A stretch of DNA of 36,935 bases, taken from Helicobacter bilis. GTDB lineage: Bacteria > Campylobacterota > Campylobacteria > Campylobacterales > Helicobacteraceae. How positions within the stretch are numbered: position 1 is the first letter of the stretch; each line of letters begins with the position of its first letter. The notes under the pieces were generated by a model. That model was not told the origin of the DNA. It did no database searches and saw only the letters and a list, made by a program, of their open reading frames with translations. Below are positions 16,897 through 26,074 of the stretch, piece by piece. The stretch spans positions 1 through 36,935 of the forward strand of contig NZ_FZMS01000018.1 of the NCBI RefSeq assembly GCF_900198365.1. The letters are read 5' to 3'. Both the position numbers and the translations under genes were made by a program.

Positions 16897-17014
16897 TGTA
16901 ACTTCTCTTTTGTAGTGGTTTTTAGAAGTGGATTATAGCAAAACTTTGACCATTCAAACTATACGATGGATAGCATTTAATAAAAAGCAAGTAGCCTTGT
17001 TAAAATAGCATTAA

Positions 17015-17857
17015 TCACACAAGACTCTTTATCGCATTTTCTACATTTTTTATAACCCAATTTGGTGTGCTAGCCCCAGCGCTTATTCCACATATTTTTT
17101 TACCTGCAAACCATTCTTGTTTGATGTCGTTTTCATCTTCGACTAGATAGCTATCCTTGCAATGATTTTGTGCAATATAAAAAAGCTGCTTTGTATTCGA
17201 TGAGGTTTTGCCGCCGACAATAATCATAATATCAGCCTTTTGACTAAGCGTCCTTGTTGCCTCTTGATTCTCAAAAGTCGCATTGCATATTGTGTTAAAC
17301 ACTCGCACTTCCATTGCATTGCTGACGAGATACTGCACAATTTGTAGGAATTGCTCTATTTGCTTTGTGGTTTGTGATACGACTGCCACTTTTTTTGGAA
17401 TCCTTTTTATTTGCTGCAAAGATTCTAGATCACTCACAACAATTGGCGGCTTTATGCTATAGCTCATCACGCTACGCACTTCAGGGTGATTAGAATCTCC
17501 AAAAATCACAATATTATACCCATCATTACTCATCTTTTCTACAATCTGCTGTGGCTTTGTAACAAATGGGCAAGTCGCATCAGTGATACTAACGCCCTTT
17601 GTTTGCAAGATTTCTAGATTCTGTTTTGTGATGCCATGTGTGCGGATAATTACGCTTTTACTATCACCTAGCTTTGTAATATCTTCTTGCACTCTTACGC
17701 CAAAGTTTTTCTCTAAACGGCTGATTTCAAGCGGATTGTGTATAAGCGGTCCTAGTGTGAGTGTGTTTGAGTTGTTTTGTGCGATTTTTTCTGTGATTTT
17801 TATAGCTCTTTTTACACCAAAACAAAATCCATATTTATCTGCAAGTATGACTTCCAT
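17015..17857 (-). CDS. ispH: 4-hydroxy-3-methylbut-2-enyl diphosphate reductase
   Basis: The last enzyme of the MEP isoprenoid pathway (also called LytB), a cytosolic [4Fe-4S] protein giving IPP and DMAPP. At 280 aa it has the normal length. The three cluster Cys are Cys12 in YGFCFGVKRA, one in TDATCPFV near residue 95, and one in FNTICNATFENQE near 193. The substrate-side signatures LGPLIHNPLEI and RTHGITK are present, as is ISAGASTPNWVI near the C-terminus. It stands alone, convergent with nothing and divergent from flaB, and shows no defects. Confidence 0.97.
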   Translation of the reverse strand: MEVILADKYGFCFGVKRAIKITEKIAQNNSNTLTLGPLIHNPLEISRLEKNFGVRVQEDITKLGDSKSVIIRTHGITKQNLEILQTKGVSITDATCPFVTKPQQIVEKMSNDGYNIVIFGDSNHPEVRSVMSYSIKPPIVVSDLESLQQIKRIPKKVAVVSQTTKQIEQFLQIVQYLVSNAMEVRVFNTICNATFENQEATRTLSQKADIMIIVGGKTSSNTKQLFYIAQNHCKDSYLVEDENDIKQEWFAGKKICGISAGASTPNWVIKNVENAIKSLV

Positions 17858-18101
17858 GATATTCCTTATTGTGATTTTTTAGCCTTATATAATGTGTATT
17901 GTGAAAAATTATAACAAAGTTGTTTTAAGATTGCATGGCTTTAAAATAGGACAAATAAGATTCTAAAATTGTATTTAGACTTTTCTTTTGAGTTTAGAAT
18001 CCAGTCCGAACTCGCATAGACTACACATGGGGTATTTTGCCAAAACTATATCGTGTCTAAAAACTTCAATTTATCTCACAATTTTATCATTTACATAATT
18101 T

Positions 18102-18119
18102 TAGGAACACATTTTGCTT
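18102..18119 (+). promoter_or_regulatory. Sigma-54 promoter of flaB
   Basis: TAGGAACACATTTTGCTT has the invariant GG (18104-18105) and GC (18116-18117) exactly ten bases apart. It lies about 40 bases before the flaB start. flaB is known to be sigma-54 dependent in H. pylori, which fits. Confidence 0.85.
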
Positions 18120-18159
18120 CAAAGAGTGCGTATTCAAATTTTTCGCAAAGGATGCAAAT

Positions 18160-19704
18160 ATGAGTTTTAGGATAAATACAAATATCGCGGCACTCAATGC
18201 GCATACCATCGGTGTGCAAAACAATAGGGCAATAGCTAACTCGTTAGAGAAGTTAAGCTCTGGTTTGAGGATTAACAAGGCGGCAGATGATGCTTCAGGT
18301 ATGTCAATCGCAGATAGTTTGCGTAGTCAAGCAAGTTCATTAGGACAGGCAATCGGCAACGCAAATGATGCTATCGGTATGATTCAGATTGCGGATAAAG
18401 CAATGGATGAGCAGCTAAAGATTCTTGATACCGTAAAGGTTAAAGCAATCCAAGCAGCTCAAGATGGGCAAACCACTGAATCAAGACGCGCGTTGCAAAA
18501 CGATATTGTGCGACTTTTAGAAGAGCTTGACAATATCGCTAATACAACAAGCTACAACGGGCAGCAAATGCTGTCTGGTGCTTTCTCTAACAAAGAGTTC
18601 CAAATCGGTGCGTATTCTAATACAACGGTGAAAGCTTCAATCGGTCCAACAAGCTCAGATAAAATCGGGCATGTAAGACTTGAAAGCTCATCTGTAACAG
18701 GTATTGGTATGCTTGCTAGTGCTGGTGCTAAGAATCTTAAAGAGGTGGCATTGAAATTCCGCCAAGTTGATGGAAAGAAAGACTACAAGCTTGAGACTGC
18801 AGTCATTTCTACAAGTGCTGGCACAGGTATTGGTGTATTAGCAGATACTATTAATAAATTCTCTGATACACTCGGTGTGCGTGCGTATGCAACGGTGCTT
18901 GGGACTGGTGGTGTGCCGGTGCAATCTGGAACGGTGCATGGCTTAGTTGTAAATGGCACAACTATTGGGACAATCAATGATGTGCGTAAAAATGATGCTG
19001 ATGGTAGATTGATTAATGCCTTTAACTCAATTAAAGAAAGAACAGGTGTAGAAGCGTATGTGGATATCGAGGGTAGATTAAACCTTAGAAGTCTTGATGG
19101 TCGTGCTATATCTGTGCATGCTGAAGGTAAAACAGGTGCGGTGCTTGGTGGCGGTAGCTTTGCTGGAGTATCTGGCACAAATCACGCTATTGTAGGTCGT
19201 ATAAGCCTTGTAAGGACAGATGCAAGAGATATTATTGTATCTGGGACAAACTTTAGTAGTGTTGGATTCCATTCAGCTCAAGGTATCGCACAATACACCG
19301 TGAATTTGCGTTCTGTTCGCGGTAATATGGACGCAAATATCGCAAGTGCAAGCGGTGCAAACGCAAATGCGGCTCAAGCAGTGCAGAATAAAGATGGTAT
19401 CGGTGCAGGTGTAACATCACTTCGCGGTGCGATGGTTGTTATGGATATGGCAGAATCTGCTACAAGGCAGCTTGATAAAATCCGTGCTGATATGGGTTCT
19501 GTGCAAATGCAGCTTGTTGCTACAATCAACAACATTTCTATCACGCAAGTTAATGTTAAAGCGGCTGAAAGTCAAATTAGAGATGTGGATTTCGCACAAG
19601 AATCTGCGACATTCTCTAAGCATAATATCTTGGCTCAATCTGGTAGCTTTGCTATGGCTCAAGCTAATGCAGTGCAACAAAATGTTTTAAGACTTTTACA
19701 ATAG
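18160..19704 (+). CDS. flaB: Flagellin B, hook-proximal flagellin
   Basis: A 514-aa flagellin, the same length as H. pylori FlaB. It starts [15 protein letters not shown], the FlaB rather than FlaA type, and ends [14 protein letters not shown]. The conserved D0/D1 N-terminal part covers residues 1-175 ([20 protein letters not shown]) and the C-terminal D1/D0 about 420-514. The central part is the variable, surface-exposed region, likely glycosylated. The TLR5-site sequence found in other flagellins is altered, as in other epsilonproteobacteria. AAGGATG precedes the ATG. A sigma-54 promoter lies upstream and a hairpin terminator downstream, so flaB is expressed alone. Base use is somewhat richer in G+C than its neighbours, normal for a highly expressed gene. 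Confidence 0.96.
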   Translation: MSFRINTNIAALNAHTIGVQNNRAIANSLEKLSSGLRINKAADDASGMSIADSLRSQASSLGQAIGNANDAIGMIQIADKAMDEQLKILDTVKVKAIQAAQDGQTTESRRALQNDIVRLLEELDNIANTTSYNGQQMLSGAFSNKEFQIGAYSNTTVKASIGPTSSDKIGHVRLESSSVTGIGMLASAGAKNLKEVALKFRQVDGKKDYKLETAVISTSAGTGIGVLADTINKFSDTLGVRAYATVLGTGGVPVQSGTVHGLVVNGTTIGTINDVRKNDADGRLINAFNSIKERTGVEAYVDIEGRLNLRSLDGRAISVHAEGKTGAVLGGGSFAGVSGTNHAIVGRISLVRTDARDIIVSGTNFSSVGFHSAQGIAQYTVNLRSVRGNMDANIASASGANANAAQAVQNKDGIGAGVTSLRGAMVVMDMAESATRQLDKIRADMGSVQMQLVATINNISITQVNVKAAESQIRDVDFAQESATFSKHNILAQSGSFAMAQANAVQQNVLRLLQ

Positions 19705-20295
19705 TAAAAGCTTTTAAAGCAAATAGGTTTGCAACATAGAGTCTGTAAGCCCCTATCTTAAAATAGATTACGCCACATTTACCTTTGATATAGTTTTTCA
19801 TATATCTTTGGGTAGATGTGGCTTTTTAGATTCTATACTTCTTTTTTCTTTGTATTTTTATTCTATCAAATTTAATTATGTAGTTTTATATGCTTTATGT
19901 TTTAAATAAAAGATTCTATAATCTCTTTTATATTCTTTACGAAAAGATTCTATGCGATTAGAGTGTGTATTATTTATAGATATGATAGCTTTGATAATAG
20001 CCCTGCATAAAACTTTTAGATATTAAAGATTTTAGTTTGTGTGATCTTAGATTCTGCATTTATTTATCACTGCTTGAATTTAGAATTATTATTGTTAGAG
20101 TATTTAGAATCCAAAATGGATTTTGTACTATGTCTTTATGCAAGGCATGTATAAATTATTAAATAATATTATGTTTTAGAATCTTGTGATAAGCAATCAT
20201 ATCTTAGATTCTAAAAGCTTATAAAGTCTTGCTTTTTAGAATCTAGCATATTGAAGTGATTATAATCTAATTAGGTTAATAATCATTTAAAGCGA
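19705..20295. other. Gene-free region downstream of flaB
   Basis: These 591 bases hold the flaB terminator (19772-19826) and then AT-rich sequence without a credible reading frame. I count eight AGAATC/GATTCT words in it, against well under one expected for the base composition. No RNA gene structure is seen. Confidence 0.7.
19772..19826 (+). terminator. Terminator of flaB
   Basis: GCCACATTTACC pairs with GGGTAGATGTGGC, with one or two bulges, over a long AT loop, and TTTTT follows at once. The stem-plus-T-run form fits an intrinsic terminator, although the loop of about 30 bases is large. Confidence 0.7.
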
Positions 20296-20904
20296 TTATT
20301 TTTCAACAGTAATAAGCGGTGAGCTGCCACCTAGCACTCTCTCATGCTCTTTTGCAAGGACCTTGAGATTCTCTCCTTTAATGCTTATGCGTAATAACCC
20401 TACATTTAAAAAGCCAATTTTCTCTAAAAAGAGCGACTCTAGCTTACCATCATATAAACCACAGAAACGCAACACTCTAGGCAAGACTTCAATCTTTATG
20501 GAAAGATTCTCATTATCTAGCATTGTCTTTGCTTGCATGAGTTCTTTTACACCAAGTTGATTTGATAGCTTACTCTTGCGTAAGAAATAGAATCCATGAT
20601 ATTTTTTCACGCTTATATCATGCAGGTCGCTTGGAGAATAGATCCTGCCATTTCTGCGTGCTTTTATGCTAAACTCAACACAATCTCCATTGTGAGTGAT
20701 ATTTTCTATCACACCGCTAATTGGCGATACTATGGCATTTGGTATTGTGGGATTAATGAGTTTTGAACTACAAAAAAATAGCCATGCTAATAACATAAGC
20801 AACAAAATCCCAGTCAAAATATAGAATCCAAAGTATGCAGCAATCAACCCAAATATAACGATAATATAAGCTCCTTGCTTACTTTCACTCTCTATAACAC
20901 GCAT
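20296..20904 (-). CDS. Membrane protein related to phosphatidylserine decarboxylase
   Basis: A 202-aa protein with one or two membrane helices at residues 11-46 and a soluble part that follows the phosphatidylserine decarboxylase plan. AIVSPISGVIENI (57-69) corresponds to the SPxDGxI segment. KIGFLNVGLLRISI (about 162-175) corresponds to the AxNVGxxR strand. The C-terminus VLGGSSPLITVE corresponds to the LGST self-cleavage motif with Gly-Gly-Ser-Ser. The usual middle part with the catalytic His-rich motifs (FYLSPxDYHxxH) is reduced to SPSDLHDISVKKYHGFYF. It is shorter than true Psd and may be a divergent enzyme for another anionic lipid or an inactive relative. It stands alone. Confidence 0.55.
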   Translation of the reverse strand: MRVIESESKQGAYIIVIFGLIAAYFGFYILTGILLLMLLAWLFFCSSKLINPTIPNAIVSPISGVIENITHNGDCVEFSIKARRNGRIYSPSDLHDISVKKYHGFYFLRKSKLSNQLGVKELMQAKTMLDNENLSIKIEVLPRVLRFCGLYDGKLESLFLEKIGFLNVGLLRISIKGENLKVLAKEHERVLGGSSPLITVEK

Positions 20905-21179
20905 CTTTTCCCCTTAAAATAAATATATGGATTATAGCAAGTTTTTATACAAACGCGCTTTAAGATTTTTGTTATTTTAGATTTTAGCACAACTTAGAAT
21001 CTAGCTTGCTGCGGATTAAGAAAACCTAAACTAATACATAATGCTTAAATACTACATAATTTGCTTTAAACTCCAAAGTATCACAACCTAATATTATCCA
21101 ACAAACAAAAAAATCCCAGCATTTGTAACCCAGTCCTAAGACACAAAACAATCTGGAATCTTTAGTAAAGAAAACGCGA

Positions 21180-22610
21180 TTAAATAACCATTCGTATAGC
21201 ATCAGAGAAGCCTTCAGCGTCATTTGCTAATACATAATATTCTACGCCGATTTCTCTGCCTTCCTCCATTACATCGTATTCAAGTGGTGTGGGTGTAACT
21301 ACGATAAACACAGGGTTTTTCGCATTTGGCGTTGCTTTATATTCTCGTATGAAATCAAAGGCTAGTAATCCCATGTTTTTATAATCAAGCACAACTATAT
21401 CTTGTGGTTTTGCCCCTAACTTTGCAAGTGCATCAAAAGGATTGTGTTCAATTGTTACCTTAAGTCCAGAATCTACGCGTTCAATTAGCTGTTGGGATTT
21501 AAATGACTTTGTGTCGTTTTCTTGTATCACCATGACATTTTGCATACTAAGCTTTTCTAAATCTTTTAGCAGTCCAAAAAGCTCTTTTGTCTTTGCGGAT
21601 ACGACCTTATTCTTATCAAGCCCTTTGAGAAAATAGCGTAGGTAAGTCTTTGAGTTATATCCGCCATGAATGTCTGCATCGCGGAAAAATTTCTTTACAT
21701 ACTGATTTGTCTTTGCACGCGCCCACATTGCCTTATCTAGCTCATAACCTTTTGTATTAAGTAGCTTTATAAAACGCCCCTTTATTTCAGCAGTCATAGG
21801 GGCAAATACATCAGCAAAGGTTTGAAAATGCTTTTCTTTAAAGACTTGCAATCTCGCACTCTCCCTTGCGATAACATCTTTTTGTTTGGCGATATAATCT
21901 ATCAAATCTACAAATCTACGGCGTAATACCTTAACTTCTTTTTCAAACTCTAAGTATTCCTTGCTTTTTTTATCAGGCATTAGTCTTAAAGTTCGCTCTT
22001 CTTCTTCGAGTCTTCTGCCAAGCGGTTCAGATTCTGCCTTTGCACCTGCCATGCCTATTTTCACATCTTCGATATATTGCTCTAAATGAGTGTAAGAGAC
22101 TTGTCGCACTAAAAAGATTCTCTCAAAAGCATAGGGTAGTGGATATTGCGTCTTTTTGTTATACTCTTCAAAGTCTCTATAAAGCGAAGCGACTTCATGC
22201 TTAATCGCTTTTAACTCTTTGTTTTCAAGCATAGAATCTAAATCACACAAATCATTATAAGCTGTGAATAAAAAGCGTTTCATACGCATAAAGTCAAGCT
22301 CTTTATTGCCCTCAATAAAATCATGATGATGGCTTAAGATATTCTTTTCTCTTGCGAAATATTCGTTAATGCAATCTTCTGGAGATTTTGTAACAGGTAT
22401 TGCCTCTTCATCTTCTAGTGAAATTTTTAATTGCATTTTTACGACAACGCGATTTTCTACTACAAATTCAACCTCAATGTTTGTTGCTAGCTCTTCTTCT
22501 TCGCCCTGCCACACATCAAAGGTAAATGGATAAACGCGTTTATTGAGTGTTTGCTCTACTTTACCCTCTTTATTTGCAGGATCTAAACTTATAATTTGCC
22601 CTTCTAGCAT
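21180..22610 (-). CDS. Receiver-domain protein of unknown role (476 aa)
   Basis: Residues 1-62 form a small beta-rich domain (EGQIISLDPANKEGKVEQTL) resembling a PilZ- or cold-shock-like barrel without their key motifs. Residues about 80-340 are mostly helical and charged, with a coiled coil near 195-260 (ESEPLGRRLEEEERTLRL). Residues about 358-476 look like a CheY-type receiver: VMVIQENDT gives an acidic pocket residue, IVVLDYKNMG puts the phosphorylatable Asp at about 409, and VFIVVTPTP supplies the Thr. The usual Lys near the end is missing (VEYYVLAND), so signalling by phosphorylation is uncertain. The gene is 83 bases from the LolC/E gene, same strand, and may be co-transcribed. Function is unknown to me. 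Confidence 0.7.
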   Translation of the reverse strand: MLEGQIISLDPANKEGKVEQTLNKRVYPFTFDVWQGEEEELATNIEVEFVVENRVVVKMQLKISLEDEEAIPVTKSPEDCINEYFAREKNILSHHHDFIEGNKELDFMRMKRFLFTAYNDLCDLDSMLENKELKAIKHEVASLYRDFEEYNKKTQYPLPYAFERIFLVRQVSYTHLEQYIEDVKIGMAGAKAESEPLGRRLEEEERTLRLMPDKKSKEYLEFEKEVKVLRRRFVDLIDYIAKQKDVIARESARLQVFKEKHFQTFADVFAPMTAEIKGRFIKLLNTKGYELDKAMWARAKTNQYVKKFFRDADIHGGYNSKTYLRYFLKGLDKNKVVSAKTKELFGLLKDLEKLSMQNVMVIQENDTKSFKSQQLIERVDSGLKVTIEHNPFDALAKLGAKPQDIVVLDYKNMGLLAFDFIREYKATPNAKNPVFIVVTPTPLEYDVMEEGREIGVEYYVLANDAEGFSDAIRMVI

Positions 22611-22693
22611 TATTGCTCCTTAAGTTATGACAAAACATAAAACTTTATATTATATCTAAAAACATGTATTTTCAAACACAATAATCTAAAATT

Positions 22694-23926
22694 CTACTCA
22701 TTACGCAAGACTTGCAATACATCTATTTTGCTTGCTTTTTTAGCAGGATAATATGACGATAAGCACACAATAACACATGCTCCAATGATAGTCCATAATA
22801 AATCACTCCAAAGTAACTCAATAGGCAGTTTAGATACACCATACACATCAGCAGGGATTGAGATAATATCAAAAGTCTTTAGAATCCACATGACAATAAA
22901 TGCTCCAATAACACCAAATACAATGCCACTCCCGCCAATCACAGCACCTAAGCGGAAAAATATCTGCTTTACATGCTTCTTACTTGCCCCAAGGCTAATT
23001 AGCAGGGCAATCTCTTTTCGCCTATTCATCACAACCATAAGCAATGAGCTAATAATATTTAAACTCGCCATAAGAATAATTAGCATAAGCACTAAAAACA
23101 AAGCCTTTTTCTCTAGCTCCATAGCCGCAAAGAAATTGCCATTTTGCTCCCACCAGCCTTGTGCCTCTGCATGCACGATATTGCCACTCTCTTTCATATA
23201 AGATTCTATAGCAAGGCGGATAGATTCTATATCTTTCATAGGCTCATTAGAAAAAATATGAAATCCTTCATAAGCCCCATTTCCCACACCACGCAATGCT
23301 TGTAATGCCTCAAAAGTCGTATAAACGATAGAGTTATCATAGTTTCGCAGACCACTTGTAAAAGTGCCATCAATGCCAAATTTTTTCATCTTTGGAGTAA
23401 GGGCTATGCCTGTTGGGGCAAGCTCTGTAAATATGAGTGTAACTTTTTCATCTTTATTTAGCCCAAGTGAATAGTAAAATGTCTCACCCATAATGAGATT
23501 AAAGGTATTGCTAAACTCTTTTGTGCGACTTTCATATAAGACCTTATTAACATTTTTCTCTCTCTCTAGATCGATTGCATACACAACGAGTGGATATATT
23601 TCTGCATTCATGCGGATTACTGCTTGTGTTTGCATATATGGACTAAATTTTAATTTTGGAAACTTTTCTTCTAAATACTCTAAAAGCTCTTTTGATAGCC
23701 CCCTATTAGAAGTTGCAAAAATAGTAATTGGATAATTCATTATAAAAAGCTTGTGTTCAAACTCTTTTATCATGCCATTCATAATACTCATCGTTACTAA
23801 AAGCACCATAACGCCCACACCCACACCAAGAAAGGCTAAAATCGCAGTGATTGATATAAAAGGCTGCGTTTTATCAAACTTTAAATAATGTCGCAATATA
23901 AATGTTATAAGGCGTGTATTTTGCAT
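22694..23926 (-). CDS. LolC/LolE family lipoprotein-releasing permease
   Basis: The inner-membrane subunit of the LolCDE ABC machine that extracts outer-membrane lipoproteins and hands them to LolA. At 410 aa it is of normal length. Four membrane helices lie at about 22-50, 275-300, 325-350 and 375-395. The periplasmic MacB-like domain is in between. The FtsX-fold signature near the second helix is LFLVLMLIILMASLNIISSL. The coupling part LISLGASKKHVKQIF and the C-terminal YYPAKKASKIDVLQVLRNE are family marks. Epsilonproteobacteria often have one LolC/E-type gene serving both roles. The gene upstream here is unrelated (divergent LOG gene) and lolD is not in the window. Confidence 0.92.
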   Translation of the reverse strand: MQNTRLITFILRHYLKFDKTQPFISITAILAFLGVGVGVMVLLVTMSIMNGMIKEFEHKLFIMNYPITIFATSNRGLSKELLEYLEEKFPKLKFSPYMQTQAVIRMNAEIYPLVVYAIDLEREKNVNKVLYESRTKEFSNTFNLIMGETFYYSLGLNKDEKVTLIFTELAPTGIALTPKMKKFGIDGTFTSGLRNYDNSIVYTTFEALQALRGVGNGAYEGFHIFSNEPMKDIESIRLAIESYMKESGNIVHAEAQGWWEQNGNFFAAMELEKKALFLVLMLIILMASLNIISSLLMVVMNRRKEIALLISLGASKKHVKQIFFRLGAVIGGSGIVFGVIGAFIVMWILKTFDIISIPADVYGVSKLPIELLWSDLLWTIIGACVIVCLSSYYPAKKASKIDVLQVLRNE

Positions 23927-24258
23927 AGAATCCCTTTTTGTGAAGCCATAAAATTTTAAGTATTATAACAAAATCATTTTAGGTTTCTAAATAACTAAGT
24001 GTGAGTGCGGGGGTTTAACAAGCTGCATTAATCTTGTTCAAGTTGTGCTTATTGCGGTTTTTAGAAATAGAAAGTATCCACAAGAATATGGTTAATTGCA
24101 TTTCTATGATCATATATTCTGCTTAACTGCAAACAAGATGAACTTAAGTTTGGACATATGTATGTTAGCTTAAAGACATGTAGCACAGGCTAAATTGTTC
24201 CTTGACTTCAAAAAAAACGATACACTACGATTTTTATTTTAAATTCTGCGGAGTTTAT
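23927..24258. other. Divergent intergenic region before the glycan-type island
   Basis: These 332 bases separate the LolC/E gene (minus) from the LOG-domain gene (plus). The AACAAG/CTTGTT inverted repeat near 24020-24043 and a promoter-like pair at 24202-24231 are visible. Nothing else is recognised and no reading frame above noise is present. Confidence 0.6.
24202..24231 (+). promoter_or_regulatory. Probable promoter of the LOG-domain gene
   Basis: TTGACT (24202-24207) and TACGAT (24226-24231) are 18 bases apart, with the ATG 28 bases later. A recognisable -35 is uncommon in this window. This would be the promoter for the whole downstream island. Confidence 0.45.
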
Positions 24259-24900
24259 ATGCGTAAGATTATTGCTGTTATTGGATATGCAAGCTTAGAG
24301 CGTTTGGAAGAAAAAGATAAACAAATAATACAAGATTTAGCACGAGATTTAGGTAAAAAGCTTATACAAGAGGGTTATGTTATCGCAAATGGTGGGTTAG
24401 GTGGCGTAATGGAGGCTGTCTCTCTTGGTGCTAGATGTGCTAATAATTATAACGATGGACAGATATTGGGACTTATTCCAAACTATGATAAAAGTATCGC
24501 AAATCCCTACATTGATAGGGCATTGCCGCTTGGGTTTGATATAGCAAGAAATGTTTGCGTGGCAAGTGTTTGTGATGCTATGGTAATTATTGGCGGGGAG
24601 AGTGGAAGTCTTAGTGAAATGGCTTTTGCTTGGCAGCTTGGTAAATTAATTATCGCACTTTCAAATTATGGTTATGGTGGTGAGTTTAAAAACAGAACAC
24701 TAGATTCTAGACGAAAAGATAAAATCTATTTTGCAAACAACGCAAGCGAAGTTATAGAGATTTTAAGAGAGAAATTACCCCTTTATCAAAAGGCTTTTGC
24801 AGGTATTAAAAAAGATATGACAAAACAAGAAGCAAAAGATATTATTAAAGCACATTGTGATATTGAGGTGGGATTAGACTTTTTTAGGTCAAGGAAGTGA
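24259..24900 (+). CDS. LOG/TIGR00725-type nucleotide-binding protein, apparently the first domain of a broken fusion
   Basis: A 213-aa Rossmann-fold protein of the lysine-decarboxylase-like (LOG) superfamily, members of which cleave nucleoside monophosphates. Family marks are IIAVIGYASLE at the start, ANGGLGGVMEAVSLGA near 53-68, DIARNVCVASVCDAMVIIGG, and SGSLSEMAFAW, equivalent to the PGGxGTxxE loop. The ATG at 24259 has GGAG 6 bases upstream and is better than the in-frame one at 24202. The last six codons (DFFRSRK, stop) follow a T6 run at 24880-24885. With five T the frame would go on into a kinase-like domain (DFLGQGSEGF). The reaction is not known; context suggests sugar or nucleotide-sugar metabolism. 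Confidence 0.82.
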   Translation: MRKIIAVIGYASLERLEEKDKQIIQDLARDLGKKLIQEGYVIANGGLGGVMEAVSLGARCANNYNDGQILGLIPNYDKSIANPYIDRALPLGFDIARNVCVASVCDAMVIIGGESGSLSEMAFAWQLGKLIIALSNYGYGGEFKNRTLDSRRKDKIYFANNASEVIEILREKLPLYQKAFAGIKKDMTKQEAKDIIKAHCDIEVGLDFFRSRK

Positions 24901-25186
24901 GGGCTTTGTATTCACAGATAGGAAAAAGATATATAAACTTTTTAAACACTCCCCCTATATTTCAAGGCTTTATTTTCAGTTAGAACCACTCTCTAAACAA
25001 CTTAAAAATACGCGTTTTAGCCTGCCTTTTGAGATATATTATAATAATGATATATTGATCATATCGTATGAGTATTTTGAAACAAAACCTTTTAAACCTA
25101 TGCCTTATACTGCATATATAGAGTTACTTTCAGATTTTTATTATGCAGGTATTGTGTGTTGTGATATGCAGCCTAAAACTTATTAA
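24881..25186 (+). pseudogene. Kinase-fold segment without a start codon, frameshifted at both ends
   Basis: The frame between the LOG stop and the methyltransferase frame encodes a small protein-kinase or aminoglycoside-kinase-like fold and has no usable start codon. The glycine loop is FLGQGSEGFVF and the Lys is in IYKLFK. The hinge is ISYEYFE, and the catalytic loop begins GIVCCDMQPK. The frame stops at TAA (25184). If the A4 run at 25175-25178 had one more A, it would read PKNLLID, the expected end of a D-x-x-x-x-N catalytic loop, and enter the downstream frame with VICDIGWDFV, equivalent to the metal-binding DFG. The upstream junction is the T6 run at 24880-24885. Restored, the chain would be LOG + kinase + methyltransferase. 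Confidence 0.7.
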
Positions 25187-25266
25187 TTGATACGCAAAAC
25201 GATAGGCTTGTTATTTGTGATATTGGCTGGGATTTTGTCTCTTATAGTGATGCATTTTTTAAGAGT

Positions 25267-26073
25267 ATGTGTAGAAGGGCATTTGCGATTTATAAATTAC
25301 AGAATCATTTATGCAAACTTGATAGTATCAAGGAGTTTCTTAGCCCACTTAATACACAAGAAGATTTTAGTGTCTTAGAGAAATTTTTACAATGTGAGAA
25401 TCTCTTAAGCGAATATCAAAGATTTTTCTCAAAAATTGGGGCTTTTGGACTGCATAAAACTTTAATAAGAGATTTTTATAAAGAGAATCTGCAGTATAAA
25501 AGCATTTTTGATTATGGTGCTGGAAGTGGAGAAATCGCTTATATAAATAAAATAGGTAAAAGCGTCGTAGGTTATGAAATCAGCAAAGATATTATTAAAG
25601 ATAAATATCAAAAGGCTTTTGAAAAAATTATTATTGATAAAGAGTTAGAAAACTTTATACAAACAAAGAAGCGGTTTGATTCTGTCTTATGCTCTCTAGT
25701 GCTATGCCATCATCTAGCAGATACGCAAGAAGAGGCCTTAAAAATTATTGATTCTATTATGAATAATCTTGTGTTATTGAGTAAAAAGCATATTTTTATT
25801 GTGATCTGTAATCCACTTTTTTATAACGCAAAATCTAATATACAAGAGCGTAAAAGTAGCGACTTTTATGAGACACAACACATTATTACAAAAACAATGT
25901 TTGCTACAAAAAGAGATAGACTTGACTTTCATTATCCTTTGGGATTTTATGAGAATCTTTTTAAGCGTTTTAATCTTAAAATAGAAAATCTTTTTCAAAG
26001 CGGAGACACAAACACAAGTCCTTATAGAATCTATAATTCTGATTTTATGTTTTTAAGTCTTATAAAGGAATGA
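25267..26073 (+). CDS. Rest of kinase domain plus SAM-dependent methyltransferase (frame open from 25177)
   Basis: The listed ATG (25267) is only the first ATG of a frame that opens at 25177. The upstream codons, LLIDTQNDRLVICDIGWDFV, belong to the kinase domain, so this is not a complete independent gene. From about 25440 it encodes a class I methyltransferase. The SAM loop is IFDYGAGSGEIAYI, the acidic second strand VVGYEISKD, and the post-strand-4 region SVLCSLVLCHHLADTQEEA. This is typical of small-molecule methylases, perhaps for sugars. It ends in a TGA, with AAGGA inside its end serving the next ATG 2 bases on. The full chain with LOG and kinase parts would be about 604 aa. Confidence 0.72.
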   Translation: MCRRAFAIYKLQNHLCKLDSIKEFLSPLNTQEDFSVLEKFLQCENLLSEYQRFFSKIGAFGLHKTLIRDFYKENLQYKSIFDYGAGSGEIAYINKIGKSVVGYEISKDIIKDKYQKAFEKIIIDKELENFIQTKKRFDSVLCSLVLCHHLADTQEEALKIIDSIMNNLVLLSKKHIFIVICNPLFYNAKSNIQERKSSDFYETQHIITKTMFATKRDRLDFHYPLGFYENLFKRFNLKIENLFQSGDTNTSPYRIYNSDFMFLSLIKE

Positions 26074-26074
26074 T

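Noticed and set aside
18783-19178. Long minus-strand frame inside flaB (131 codons)
   Set aside because: It is antisense to a well-conserved flagellin gene and has no family features, so it is a shadow.
21026-21223. Small minus-strand frame overlapping the end of the receiver-domain gene
   Set aside because: It runs into the end of the larger gene in another frame, has no ribosome site, and its composition looks random.
25267-25269. ATG as start of a stand-alone methyltransferase gene
   Set aside because: The frame is open upstream and encodes the end of the kinase domain (VICDIGWDFV). No ribosome site precedes this ATG.
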